A stretch of 64,000 nt of DNA. Origin: Clostridiales bacterium. GTDB lineage: Bacteria > Bacillota > Clostridia > Saccharofermentanales > Saccharofermentanaceae. A model generated the notes under the pieces. It searched no databases. It worked only from the letters and a program-made list of their open reading frames with translations, and had not been told where the DNA came from. Of the stretch, positions 5,630 through 14,548 are shown one piece after another. Position 1 is the first letter of the stretch. Each line of letters begins with the position of its first letter. A program made the translations under genes and the position numbers. The stretch lies in NCBI GenBank assembly GCA_017511005.1, contig JAFWLP010000079.1, forward strand, positions 1 through 64,000, read 5' to 3'.

Positions 5630-6745
5630 ATGTTTACTTTTCAAACTGTTAAAGACCTCAAGACATTTCTGATCTTGTGGTTTTCACAGACTGTATCGGA
5701 ACTCGGTACAGCCATGACTGATTATGCACTTGTCATCTGGGTGTACGAACAGAAGGGGACCGCTTCAAGCGTTACTCTTCTCACATTGTGTATCTTTTTA
5801 CCGACGATCTTTTTCCGCTTTATTGCTGGAACAGTTGCAGACCGCCGGAATAAGAAACGGATCATGCTTATCTCGGATCTTGTTGCCGCCTTAGGGACTC
5901 TGATCATATTCGGTCTCTATTCGGTTTCTTCTCTGGCGGTATGGCACCTTTATATAATCAATACACTGATGAGTCTGATGAATTCATTTCAGGTGCCGGC
6001 TTCGTTTGTCGCGACGAGTCTGCTCGTGCCGGAAAAATACTACACGAAGGCAAGTGGATTGCAGGGAATCTCAAGTTCTGTTGTCAGCATTCTGGCACCA
6101 GCTCTAGGAAGCGTCCTGATAGCTTTCGGAGGTATTAAAACTGTACTGATAATTGACCTTATCAGCTTCGGGTTTGCCTTTGTGATATTGATGTTCTTCA
6201 TAAAGATACCCGAGCCTGTCAGGACCGAAGAAAAAAGTGTCCCGTTTATCAGAAGCTGCCTCGATGGAATACGCTTCCTGAAAGAGCATAAAGCACTGCT
6301 GCATCTGACACTTTTTGTTGCCGTGATCAACTTATTCGCAAAGCTTGGCGGAGACGGGATGATGGCTCCGTTTGTGCTTGCCAGAACCGGCAACGATCAG
6401 ATGATACTCGGTATCGTTCAGAGTTCGGTCTCGGCAGGACTTCTTATCGGAAGCATTATTGCAACTGTCATGCGCGAAAAAGTTCCGGTAGAGATGCAGG
6501 GAAGAGTCACTTCTGCACAGGATACGCTGAAGAACTGCACGATTCCTCTGGGATTATTCCTGGGCGGAATATTGGCAGATCATGTTTTCGAGCCGTTCAT
6601 GAATAATGAAAACTTCTTATCGGGTATCTTCGGAACCGGACAGGGTGCAGGGATCGCATTGATCTTCTTTATATCAGGTCTGTCGGGAATGATCATAAGC
6701 CTGATCAGATTGACGAAACCTGTATATAAAGAATTGGATCAGTAA
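5630..6745 (+). CDS. MFS efflux transporter, apparently missing two membrane helices
   Basis: A 371-residue member of the MFS_3 (macrolide-efflux-like) group of drug transporters. The N-terminal half is intact: SQTVSELGTAMTDYALVIWVYE, the loop AGTVADRRNKKR (motif A) and six helices, followed by a cytoplasmic linker. In the second half GLLIGSIIATVM runs straight into REKVPVEMQGRVTSAQD. In relatives these blocks are separated by about 60 residues holding two helices. The final helices (LGLFLGGILADHVF, GAGIALIFFISGLSGMIIS) are present. Family length is usually about 400-430. It is preceded by an attenuator-like leader. Substrate is unknown; whether the shortened protein works is doubtful. Confidence 0.75.
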   Translation: MFTFQTVKDLKTFLILWFSQTVSELGTAMTDYALVIWVYEQKGTASSVTLLTLCIFLPTIFFRFIAGTVADRRNKKRIMLISDLVAALGTLIIFGLYSVSSLAVWHLYIINTLMSLMNSFQVPASFVATSLLVPEKYYTKASGLQGISSSVVSILAPALGSVLIAFGGIKTVLIIDLISFGFAFVILMFFIKIPEPVRTEEKSVPFIRSCLDGIRFLKEHKALLHLTLFVAVINLFAKLGGDGMMAPFVLARTGNDQMILGIVQSSVSAGLLIGSIIATVMREKVPVEMQGRVTSAQDTLKNCTIPLGLFLGGILADHVFEPFMNNENFLSGIFGTGQGAGIALIFFISGLSGMIISLIRLTKPVYKELDQ

Positions 6746-6804
6746 GTCTGCTGTACTGTTTTTGATATAATTAGTTCAAGTGATGGATTAGGGGTGAGAG
6801 TTCC

Positions 6805-8340
6805 ATGGCGGTTTTAAAGAGTTACACATGCTCAAAGTGTGCAGGCATACTGATCTTTGATTCCGATCAGGAGTTTTTCGATTGCCCTTTCTGCGGAACG
6901 AGATTCAGTTCCGTTGATTTTCACGGAAATGAACTGTTAAGTCAGGCAGAAGCGTGCCAGGAACGCCGTGAGTTCAGTGCTGCCAAAGAGAAATACAAAG
7001 CCATTCTGGCAGAAGATCCCAGAAGCTTTAATGCTTTGCGCGGAATGCTGCTCAGCACGATCATGGTATCTTCGGAAAAAGAACTTTCGGATATCAGCAA
7101 ACTTAAGAAGGCTAATCTTAACAGGATAAGGAATGAACTCGATACCGCAAGAGATTTTTCGGGCAGGAAGAATTGGGAATATTTCAATGTCATATCCAAT
7201 ATGACCGAGCATGTTGAAGAACTTAAGCAGCTGGAAAAGATCCGCGACGAGATGGAATCCGAAAGAAATAAAAAACTGATGGATAACGCTTCAAAAGCAC
7301 TGGACAGATCAAGCGGCAGCGTCTTTTCACCTTATCTGATAAGGGTTTTGGTATTGCTGGGTGTGCTTGTCACATTAACGATTCCATTTTTCATTCTCGC
7401 GCATGATGACCCGGAAGCAATATGGGATATGGTTAAGTTTCTGATGATTCCGGCAGCGTTTATCCTGCTGCCTGTCGCGGTATCTATAAGCGGTGCCAGA
7501 TACCATAAATCTCTTAAGAGTAAGGTTGAGAATGCTGAGATAAAAAAGAATAAGCTAACTTCAGATATCGAATGGCATGAAGAGGCTTATACGAATCAAT
7601 ACAAAAAGCTTATTGCAATTGAGCCTGAACATGAAGAGGATACTGAGCCTTCCGAGACAGGAACAAAGATTGAAGACGATGGTTCGCACAGACTGTCTGA
7701 GAAGACCATCCAGTGCGCAAAATGCGGAGCCGGTTTAAGCCTTGATAAGGAGAAGCGAGTTTATGAATGTGGTTCGTGCGGTGTTGCGTACGGCATCTCG
7801 CTGTTTTTCGGTCTGCCTCATGAGAAGGCTTTGAATTCAATGAATATGGGCTTTTTCGACGAAGCAGATAAAAGATTCGGTCATATCCTCATGGCGGAAC
7901 CTTCGGATTTCGAGAGTCTTCTGGGCCGTATCCTATGTGCCGGAAGATGGACGAAAGTCAGCGATATAAGCATATCCGACGAACTGACTCCGACCCGCAT
8001 AAGGCATACACGCGACAGATTGCTTAAGGCGGTTTCTGATTCGGAAGAGAAGGATAAAGCGTATTTCGGGTGCATGAGCGATTATATTGACGCGCTCGAA
8101 GCTCTCGCGGTGAACAGGCATAAACAAACTGTCATCAACAAAGAACTGGATGTTGTCCGTACTAAGATCGACGTTTATTCCGATTTTTACGACATGGAAG
8201 AAGCTACCCGTGTTGAGCGGGAAGAGATCATGTCGCGCCTTCAGCCGTTTCAAAATGCTGCTCCCGGACTTAATAAGGCTTACGATGAAGCACGCTCGAA
8301 AATCATCTCTATGGCGCGTGACAGCGTACTTACAAAGTGA
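6805..8340 (+). CDS. Membrane protein with two zinc ribbons and TPR-like segments
   Basis: A 511-residue protein built as an internal duplication. Unit 1 has a zinc ribbon (Cys9/12 and Cys27/30), then a TPR-like helix pair (LLSQAEACQERREFSAAKEKYKAIL and following, in part) and a coiled coil. Two membrane helices follow (about 178-198 and 212-230). Unit 2 has a second zinc ribbon (Cys304/307 and Cys322/325) and another helical block that repeats the pattern LMAEPSDFESLLGRIL versus LAEDPRSFNALRGMLL. The RBS AGGGGTGAG precedes ATG 6805. Function unknown; ribbon-TPR-membrane layouts suggest a sensor or adaptor. Nothing adjacent is a clear partner. Confidence 0.6.
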   Translation: MAVLKSYTCSKCAGILIFDSDQEFFDCPFCGTRFSSVDFHGNELLSQAEACQERREFSAAKEKYKAILAEDPRSFNALRGMLLSTIMVSSEKELSDISKLKKANLNRIRNELDTARDFSGRKNWEYFNVISNMTEHVEELKQLEKIRDEMESERNKKLMDNASKALDRSSGSVFSPYLIRVLVLLGVLVTLTIPFFILAHDDPEAIWDMVKFLMIPAAFILLPVAVSISGARYHKSLKSKVENAEIKKNKLTSDIEWHEEAYTNQYKKLIAIEPEHEEDTEPSETGTKIEDDGSHRLSEKTIQCAKCGAGLSLDKEKRVYECGSCGVAYGISLFFGLPHEKALNSMNMGFFDEADKRFGHILMAEPSDFESLLGRILCAGRWTKVSDISISDELTPTRIRHTRDRLLKAVSDSEEKDKAYFGCMSDYIDALEALAVNRHKQTVINKELDVVRTKIDVYSDFYDMEEATRVEREEIMSRLQPFQNAAPGLNKAYDEARSKIISMARDSVLTK

Positions 8341-8392
8341 AAGGGTTTTGTATGGATGATATAAAGCAGGATTATTTCAGGAGAATAACATT

Positions 8393-8770
8393 ATGTACAA
8401 ATACATGCGTATCCAGGGGAGAGAGGACTCGTATATCACCAAGTATCCAAAGGGTGTATTCAGCCTTTGATGGAACCTTATAAGAGACAAAGTCATGACG
8501 GAGGATGACGAGAAACTGTTCATTGCCATAGATGATTGGTTTAAGGAGAATCTTCCCGAGCCGGAGCCTTGTAAGAATCACGAGATGGTGATCACCTTTT
8601 TCAAATGCGGGACTGCGGATGAGATGGTCAGCAGACTCGGACCTGCGATCGGTCTTCTGGATAAGTACGGCAAACCCTATGACGTCGTGTATACCAATTT
8701 CGTCGGCTCAATCGTGTATGAGGATGAATGGCAGGTCGCGGTCAGGGTTCAGGACGGCAAAATGGTCTGA
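8393..8770 (+). pseudogene. Small conserved hypothetical protein interrupted by in-frame TGA
   Basis: ATG 8393, behind CAGGAG, opens a frame MYKYMRIQGREDSYITKYP and so on that hits TGA at 8468-8470. The same frame continues without a break (WNLIRDKVMTEDDEKLFIAI) to TGA 8768-8770, giving a 125-codon gene. Upstream and downstream parts read as one protein. The in-gene ATG at 8495 has no RBS, so reinitiation is doubtful. Such a TGA is one base from TGT/TGC, so the ancestral residue may have been Cys. A one-base nonsense mutation is the simplest view; recoding is unlikely because no Sec machinery is in sight. The 3' end overlaps the convergent gene by 22 bp. Confidence 0.6.
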
Positions 8771-10617
8771 CCGCTTTTCAGGATATCAACGATAAGAGCC
8801 CAGCGGGCGACCTGAACAGGGTCTTCCTTCGGATAGAAGAAATGCAGTTTGCCGTCATGATAAAGCTCGAATCTCTTTCCGCAGGTAAATGCCAAAGGAC
8901 GAAGTTCTTTGACAGGTATGGAGAATTCTTCAGAATCTGATCTGAATCTGAATCCGTTCTTATCAAGAGTGCATTCTCCGTTACCGGTTTTTGACATTAT
9001 TCCGTTTTCGTTGAATATCCTGGTCCTGACGCTGGCATTAAGGCTGAGGGAATCAAGCTCTTTTTCTTCAAGTGTGCGGATGGCGTTATAGTATCCCGGA
9101 ATGGAACCGATGTTGTCCGTAAAGCGGTATTTATCATCTAAAGTATGGACTGAACCGCAGGAAAGACATTTTAATTCATTTCCTCTGCCGACCGTCTTAT
9201 AGAGAACTCCGCAGTCTGCACAGCGGTAGAGGATCCTCTCAAGACCTTTAGCTTTTCCGTTTTGACGGTATGTAACATCGTTACAAAGCGAAACGTCATT
9301 GTAGAGAGTTTCTTTGATTGCACTGTTAAGTTCCTCATCTGTCATGGAGGCGATTTCTTTGCGCTTTATCACTCTGTCCACCGTAACTTTGACATCAGAT
9401 GAATATGCTCTTCTGCGCCACATCGGATGAGCATAGTAACTGCCGGTGATCCTGACCAGTACCAGATCGACATCGAGATTTTTGCAGTAAGCACCTATAT
9501 TCTCATATATGGGGTTTGTGCGTCCGTCCGGAGAAGTCCGTTCTTCGGGAAACATAACAACCGGGAAGCCCATCTTGATCATTTGCTCTATCTTTGCATC
9601 GGCTTCCGGATCATCGGATAACAGTTTCTTTGGTATGAAGCCGCAGTGTTTCTGGAATATCCGGAAAATCGGATCGATGCTGTGGATCTTGCTGAATATA
9701 TAAGAAGGGCTCTTCAGATTCGACAGGTAGTACAGATAGAAATAATCGATCCTGCTCTCGTGATTGGCAAGTACCAGGTAAGGAACATCAGCCGTAATGA
9801 TCAGATCATCTCCGAGAAGAGGTCTCTTCTTACCGAACTGAAAGAGTTTAACAACCATGAAGAATATGTCGAAGAAAAGAGATTCCGGAGTCTTATCAGT
9901 GCCTTTCAGGACGAACTTGTGCATGAACCAGTAGATCAGTGCGAAAAGCATTACTGACAGGGCAATTACTATGAGGACAAGAAGCCAGAGAGGGATACTG
10001 TTAGTAAAGAACAGTTTTCCGGCCTGACCTATGAGGACCGAAACCACGACAGAAGGAATGGCGCTGGTGGATACCGTGAGCATGTATTTTCCGTATGAGA
10101 TCTTAGTGCTGGCACCGTAATAGCAGATCGCGCCGAAAGGAATGAACGGCATAAAGAACAGAAGATAGAGCAGGATTACGATGTTGCGGTCTTTGGCATT
10201 GGAGGCAATCTTGTCGATCATGCCGCGGTTCTTTTCATAGGTTGTGCTGTTGAATTTGAATACGCGGACCAGGAGGAAGATAACCGTGGCGCCGAGGCAG
10301 ATACCGATATCGCACAAAGGGAGCGAAATGTATATCGGATAGCTCAGACCGCTTGCGATCTGGATAAATTCGGCGGATACAAAGATGATGATCATCTGAA
10401 GCGCTTCAATCAGGATAACGCTGATGCCGCCAACAAAGCCCTTGCTCTTCAGGAGGGCAGCTGCTCCGTCGAGGTCATTATCAAGCTGCAATTTGAACAG
10501 GGGCAGCATTACATCCTTCAGGAAGAAAGCAAAGAGCAGGATAATGATCGCAAGAATGACAATGATGGTGATGGTCTCACCGTTAACGCGTTTTTTCCTG
10601 GTTGTCCCGCTGTTCAT
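8749..10617 (-). CDS. VTT/DedA-type membrane domain fused to PlsC-type acyltransferase and zinc ribbon
   Basis: A 622-residue fusion. Residues 1-240 form a TVP38/DedA (VTT) domain of about six helices with the core PFIPFGAICYYGAST. Residues about 260-450 are a 1-acylglycerol-phosphate acyltransferase-like domain with the HX4D motif (NHESRIDYF, near 286-291) and FPEERTS (near 356-362) in place of FPEGTRS. A zinc ribbon follows (two CxxC near 466-487), then a PH-like beta tail. The two membrane-lipid activities, DedA-type lipid flipping and acyl transfer, would act together on phospholipids at the inner leaflet. ATG 10617 is preferred over the TTG one codon upstream. Domain assignments are solid; the joint role is inferred. 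Confidence 0.75.
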   Translation of the reverse strand: MNSGTTRKKRVNGETITIIVILAIIILLFAFFLKDVMLPLFKLQLDNDLDGAAALLKSKGFVGGISVILIEALQMIIIFVSAEFIQIASGLSYPIYISLPLCDIGICLGATVIFLLVRVFKFNSTTYEKNRGMIDKIASNAKDRNIVILLYLLFFMPFIPFGAICYYGASTKISYGKYMLTVSTSAIPSVVVSVLIGQAGKLFFTNSIPLWLLVLIVIALSVMLFALIYWFMHKFVLKGTDKTPESLFFDIFFMVVKLFQFGKKRPLLGDDLIITADVPYLVLANHESRIDYFYLYYLSNLKSPSYIFSKIHSIDPIFRIFQKHCGFIPKKLLSDDPEADAKIEQMIKMGFPVVMFPEERTSPDGRTNPIYENIGAYCKNLDVDLVLVRITGSYYAHPMWRRRAYSSDVKVTVDRVIKRKEIASMTDEELNSAIKETLYNDVSLCNDVTYRQNGKAKGLERILYRCADCGVLYKTVGRGNELKCLSCGSVHTLDDKYRFTDNIGSIPGYYNAIRTLEEKELDSLSLNASVRTRIFNENGIMSKTGNGECTLDKNGFRFRSDSEEFSIPVKELRPLAFTCGKRFELYHDGKLHFFYPKEDPVQVARWALIVDILKSGQTILPS

Positions 10618-10737
10618 CAATGTCTGCCTGCTCGAATAAATCTAAAATGCGCCTTTGATCCTGCAAAAGATAATAATAGCATATTTATTAGCGAAAATCA
10701 GATATTATAATATTAACAAAACGAGAGGTCAGAGATA

Positions 10738-11877
10738 ATGGATTACTGCAGACCTGATTATGATAATTGCCTGGTCAACCTGAGCAATTCAATGCTGAAA
10801 TACTTCGGGGCTCAGACAAGTGCTCCGACACTTAAGATGGCCGACAGGCTTCTTGAATCTGATCACAGGAATGTTGTCCTGCTGCTTATGGATGCCATGG
10901 GCACATCCATATTGGAGCAGCATCTTGAACCGGACGGATTTCTGCGTTCGCATATGAGGGGAACCTACAGCTCGGTGTTTCCTCCAACGACTGTTGCGGC
11001 GACAACATCCGTTTTGTCCGGCCTTTATCCCAATGAACACGGATGGCTCGGCTGGGATATGTTTTTTCCGGAACTGGGTAAGAACGTAACGGTTTTCACG
11101 AATAATGACCAGGTGACAGAGGCAGATGACAGCACGCCTGAAGATCCAAGGGTGAAGGAGTTCACACCGGCAGCTGATTTCAATGTCGCTTCCAGATACT
11201 GTCCGTATAAGAACATTATCGACAGGATAAACGAAGCGGGCGGAGAGGCATATGTTTCCAACCCTTATTATGATCCGTTCCCCAAGGAACTCGATAGTGT
11301 TCTCGGACGTGTTCATGATCTCTGCGAATTGCCGGGAAAGAAATTTATCTACGCTTACTGGATGGAACCCGACAGTACGATGCACCTGTACGGGCCTGAC
11401 AGTAATGAAGCCCGTGAACTTGTTATCTCGCTTGAGAAAAAACTTGAAGAGTTCTCATCAGAACTCGATGACACACTGCTGCTGATCACCGCGGATCACA
11501 GCCAGGTCCTAAGCAGGAACCTTTGCCTGATGGATTATCCGGAGATAATAAAGTGCCTGGTCCGAATGCCCACGATCGAGCCGCGTACGCTGAGCTTTTT
11601 CGTAAAAGATGAATACTTGGAAGTATTCCCGGAGTTGTTCAGGAAAACATTCGGTGATAAGTTCCTGCTCCTGACAAAAGAGGAGGTCATTGAGCAGAAG
11701 CTTTTCGGAATGGGTAATGAACACCCAATATTCCGTGATTCATTAGGGGAATATGTTGCGATATCAGTTGCTGACGAATCTATCTTCATTACGCACAAAG
11801 AGGCGGAACTCCTGCCCGGCGGACATGCAGGGCTTACAAAGGAGGAAATTGAGATACCGCTGATAGCCGTATTCTGA
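10738..11877 (+). CDS. Alkaline-phosphatase-superfamily phosphodiesterase/pyrophosphatase-like protein
   Basis: A 379-residue soluble enzyme of the type I phosphodiesterase/nucleotide pyrophosphatase group. Metal-binding residues appear in order: LLLMDAMG (first Asp, residues about 48-55), PPTTVAATTSVLSGLYPNEHG (the Thr nucleophile block), YWMEPDSTMH (Asp and His), ITADHSQ (Asp-His) and a final GGHAGLTKEE (His). It has no signal peptide, so it should be cytoplasmic. An AGAGGT site precedes ATG 10738, and TATAAT upstream at about 10705 is a likely -10. Substrate unknown: phosphonate, nucleotide or lipid phosphate are all possible. Confidence 0.75.
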   Translation: MDYCRPDYDNCLVNLSNSMLKYFGAQTSAPTLKMADRLLESDHRNVVLLLMDAMGTSILEQHLEPDGFLRSHMRGTYSSVFPPTTVAATTSVLSGLYPNEHGWLGWDMFFPELGKNVTVFTNNDQVTEADDSTPEDPRVKEFTPAADFNVASRYCPYKNIIDRINEAGGEAYVSNPYYDPFPKELDSVLGRVHDLCELPGKKFIYAYWMEPDSTMHLYGPDSNEARELVISLEKKLEEFSSELDDTLLLITADHSQVLSRNLCLMDYPEIIKCLVRMPTIEPRTLSFFVKDEYLEVFPELFRKTFGDKFLLLTKEEVIEQKLFGMGNEHPIFRDSLGEYVAISVADESIFITHKEAELLPGGHAGLTKEEIEIPLIAVF

Positions 11878-11925
11878 CGGCAGGACCAATCCAAAACTCA
11901 CTTCAGAACGGGACGGACAAATCTT

Positions 11926-12660
11926 ATGATCGAAGCTCATTCACTTACAATGATATACGGAAACGGTCATAAAGCCACCGATGACATTTCCTTTGACATA
12001 ATGGCCGGTGAGATCGTAGGTTTTGCCGGGCCTAACGGCGCGGGCAAGACTACCGTTATCAAGATGCTTACAGGCATACTGAAGCCAACATCGGGAAATG
12101 TCGTTATAAACGGTTATGACATTAACAAAGACCCGATCAAGGCAAAGATGTCTTTTGCGTATATAGCTGACAATCCGGATATCCTGATCCAGCTTACCGG
12201 GCTGGAATATCTGAATTTTATCGCAGACATGTATGAAGTATCTGAAGATGTCAGGAAAAAGAAGATCGGCACACTGTCCGAAAGATTCGGAATGAGTGAT
12301 GTTCTTAATCTGCAGATGCGCGAATACTCGCACGGAATGAGGCAGAAGCTCATGGTCATATCGGCGCTCATACATGATCCGCCGGCATGGATACTTGATG
12401 AGCCAATGACCGGCCTTGATCCCTCTGCCGCGTTCGAATTGAAGCAGATGATGCGTGAGCATGCCAAAGCGGGAAATGCTGTCCTGTTCTCGACTCATGT
12501 CCTTGAAGTTGCCGAGCAGCTCTGTGACAGGATCCTTATTATCAACAACGGCAAGATAATCAGGGAAGGAACACTTGATTTCCTGAGGCTAGACAATCCG
12601 GGCATGACACTTGAAGAGATATTCGTAAAGCTGACGGGCAGACCGGAGACACAGGCATGA
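11926..12660 (+). CDS. ABC exporter ATP-binding protein (ABC-2 class)
   Basis: A 244-residue ATPase: Walker A GPNGAGKTT (35-43), Q-loop, signature SHGMRQ (135-140, a variant of LSGGQ), Walker B AWILDEP (154-160), D-loop GLDP and switch His191. The variant signature and the short domain are typical of ABC-2 exporters of lipids, peptides or drugs. It overlaps the next gene, its permease, by an ATGA, so the two form one transporter. There is no strong RBS; it is likely read from the phosphodiesterase promoter. Substrate cannot be told. Confidence 0.85.
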   Translation: MIEAHSLTMIYGNGHKATDDISFDIMAGEIVGFAGPNGAGKTTVIKMLTGILKPTSGNVVINGYDINKDPIKAKMSFAYIADNPDILIQLTGLEYLNFIADMYEVSEDVRKKKIGTLSERFGMSDVLNLQMREYSHGMRQKLMVISALIHDPPAWILDEPMTGLDPSAAFELKQMMREHAKAGNAVLFSTHVLEVAEQLCDRILIINNGKIIREGTLDFLRLDNPGMTLEEIFVKLTGRPETQA

Positions 12661-14327
12661 ACAAGACACGGAGTCTGTATAAGGCGTTCGGTTCGAATCT
12701 CGAGATGCCGAAGCCGAGTGGCGAGAAGAAGCAAAAGATCTATAACAGGTTTGGCCTTATCGCGTTTGTCGGCATCATGATACCTGTGTCGGTAACAGTC
12801 GGCTATGTAACGTATGTCCTTACGAATCTTCTGTATATGTTTGACGGGAATTCCTTCGGGCTTTTGTCCGAGCTTGACCTGATCTCCGCCTTTGCCATGA
12901 TCTTCGGAATGCCGCTGATGTTCAGCGTACTGTTCTTTTCTTCGGATCTGCAGTTTCTGACAGCTCTGCCTGTCTCATCCACATCGCTGTACAGGGCAAG
13001 ATTCTGGCACACGTTCAAGGCCGAAAATGTTATGACATCCAACGTCCTCTTTGCGGTCTATATCGGGTATTTTATTTCCGTTGCAAAGAATTCCGGCATT
13101 GCAAATGCTCTTAATCCCATTGCGCTGTTATCTTCGGTCATCGGATTTTTCGGTTCGCTCCTGGTGCCTCTGATCTACTGTTCGATATTGGCTTTGCTGC
13201 TGATGCTCGTTCTCCGGAAGATCAACCGGACTGACATTTACATACATTCATCACTGGTGCTTTTTATTGCCTTCACGCTTATGTTCCTTCTGTCTTTCAG
13301 AAGCTATGGCGGGACAAGCGTATCGAATTATCTTGATTCACTCGTTATGAGCAACAACACTTTTGTGTCGATATGCAATGTGTTATTCCCGACCAATTAT
13401 CTGACCACACTGTCTTTGAGAACGCACTCCGTTCTTCCGCTCGCAGGATCTGTTCTTATCATCGCGGCATTGTATCTGTTGTCCGTTCTGACCGCGCACC
13501 TCACATATCGGAAAGGACTTTATTCGGCTTTCATCATCAGCAGTAAGAAAGCTTCCGCAAGATCCCCATCAGCTTATGGAAAGCATACTGTCTTCACGTC
13601 TCTTTTGCTCAAAGAGATCAGGGTCCTCATGAGAACGATGACATACCGTATGAACTGCGTTTACTCAAATCTTTTGTGGCCTGTGGCTGCGGTGATCTTC
13701 GTCTTTGAGGCTCCGAGGTTCGAGTTCATAAAGATATTCTCGTATAAGATCAGGAACGGCGATCCGTCAAGTCATGTCATTCTGTTCGCGGTCTTTATCG
13801 CGATTGCCTTTATCGCATCGGGACTTAATTCAATAGCGTCAACTTCATTCACGCGTGAAGGCGTTCACATCGACATGCTGAATTATCTTCCCGTAGATCT
13901 CGGCAGACAGATAAATGCCAAAGCGTTAACGGCTGTTCTTTTTACGTTCATTCCCGCTGTGATTGCGATAGTCATCGTTGCCGTGTATTTCGGAATGCTT
14001 ATTATGCTTCCGCTGTATGTCATTATCACATTTGCGTGTGTTCTTATCGCAACCGTGACAGGCATTGTAATGGATTCCATCTCTCCGTACACGGTCTGGT
14101 CCGATGAGCTCTCCGCTCTCCGAGGCAACCTGAACTGCTTCTTTAATCTTGCAGCCGAGATGGTCGCCGCGCTTCTGACAGGAGGCATGGCTTATGGGAT
14201 ATTCAAACTATCCGGAAATGCCGTGATCACCATATCTTCCGTTTCAGTTATCCTTGCACTTTCTGGTTTGTTGTTTGTCGTTAAAGGCTTGCCTTACGCA
14301 AGGAAAAACATAGGGTTGATGAAGTGA
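12657..14327 (+). CDS. ABC-2-type permease
   Basis: A 556-residue protein with about twelve predicted membrane helices and no soluble domain, starting inside the end of the ATPase gene (ATGA). Hydrophobic stretches run through the length, with short loops rich in Arg/Lys on the cytoplasmic side. Conserved blocks such as FSSDLQFLTALPVSSTSLYRARF and LLKEIRVLMRT are typical of YtrC/YhaP-like permeases, two half-permeases in one chain. It pairs with the upstream ATPase. Substrate is unknown. Confidence 0.75.
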   Translation: MNKTRSLYKAFGSNLEMPKPSGEKKQKIYNRFGLIAFVGIMIPVSVTVGYVTYVLTNLLYMFDGNSFGLLSELDLISAFAMIFGMPLMFSVLFFSSDLQFLTALPVSSTSLYRARFWHTFKAENVMTSNVLFAVYIGYFISVAKNSGIANALNPIALLSSVIGFFGSLLVPLIYCSILALLLMLVLRKINRTDIYIHSSLVLFIAFTLMFLLSFRSYGGTSVSNYLDSLVMSNNTFVSICNVLFPTNYLTTLSLRTHSVLPLAGSVLIIAALYLLSVLTAHLTYRKGLYSAFIISSKKASARSPSAYGKHTVFTSLLLKEIRVLMRTMTYRMNCVYSNLLWPVAAVIFVFEAPRFEFIKIFSYKIRNGDPSSHVILFAVFIAIAFIASGLNSIASTSFTREGVHIDMLNYLPVDLGRQINAKALTAVLFTFIPAVIAIVIVAVYFGMLIMLPLYVIITFACVLIATVTGIVMDSISPYTVWSDELSALRGNLNCFFNLAAEMVAALLTGGMAYGIFKLSGNAVITISSVSVILALSGLLFVVKGLPYARKNIGLMK

Positions 14328-14429
14328 ACAGCAAAGGTTAATGCTTATTCTCTTATGTGTTAGAATATTTGAAAAAGTGAAGCAGTTCTCCTGTCAGTGA
14401 TTAAATAGCGCATCTGTGAGGGAAATTTA

Positions 14430-14522
14430 GTGGATAAAGGCCGCCTTGATCGTGACTGCTTTCCTGTGTTCCGGCAGATAGCTAAGAAGCTGATTGGGAT
14501 GGATAAGAACAATGCGCAATAA
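14430..14522 (+). CDS. Possible 30-residue peptide
   Basis: GTG 14430 follows GAGGGAAA and opens a frame of 30 codons ending at TAA 14520-14522, basic and rich in Asp/Lys. It lies 26 bp before the channel gene. It could be a leader peptide or chance. No motif is seen. Confidence 0.2.
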   Translation: MDKGRLDRDCFPVFRQIAKKLIGMDKNNAQ

Positions 14523-14548
14523 TATTGTAGAAATTGAGGGGGATAAAG

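Noticed and set aside
8468..8470. TGA read as selenocysteine
   Set aside because: No SECIS-like stem is apparent after the TGA and no selenoprotein machinery is in the window; a simple nonsense change explains it better.
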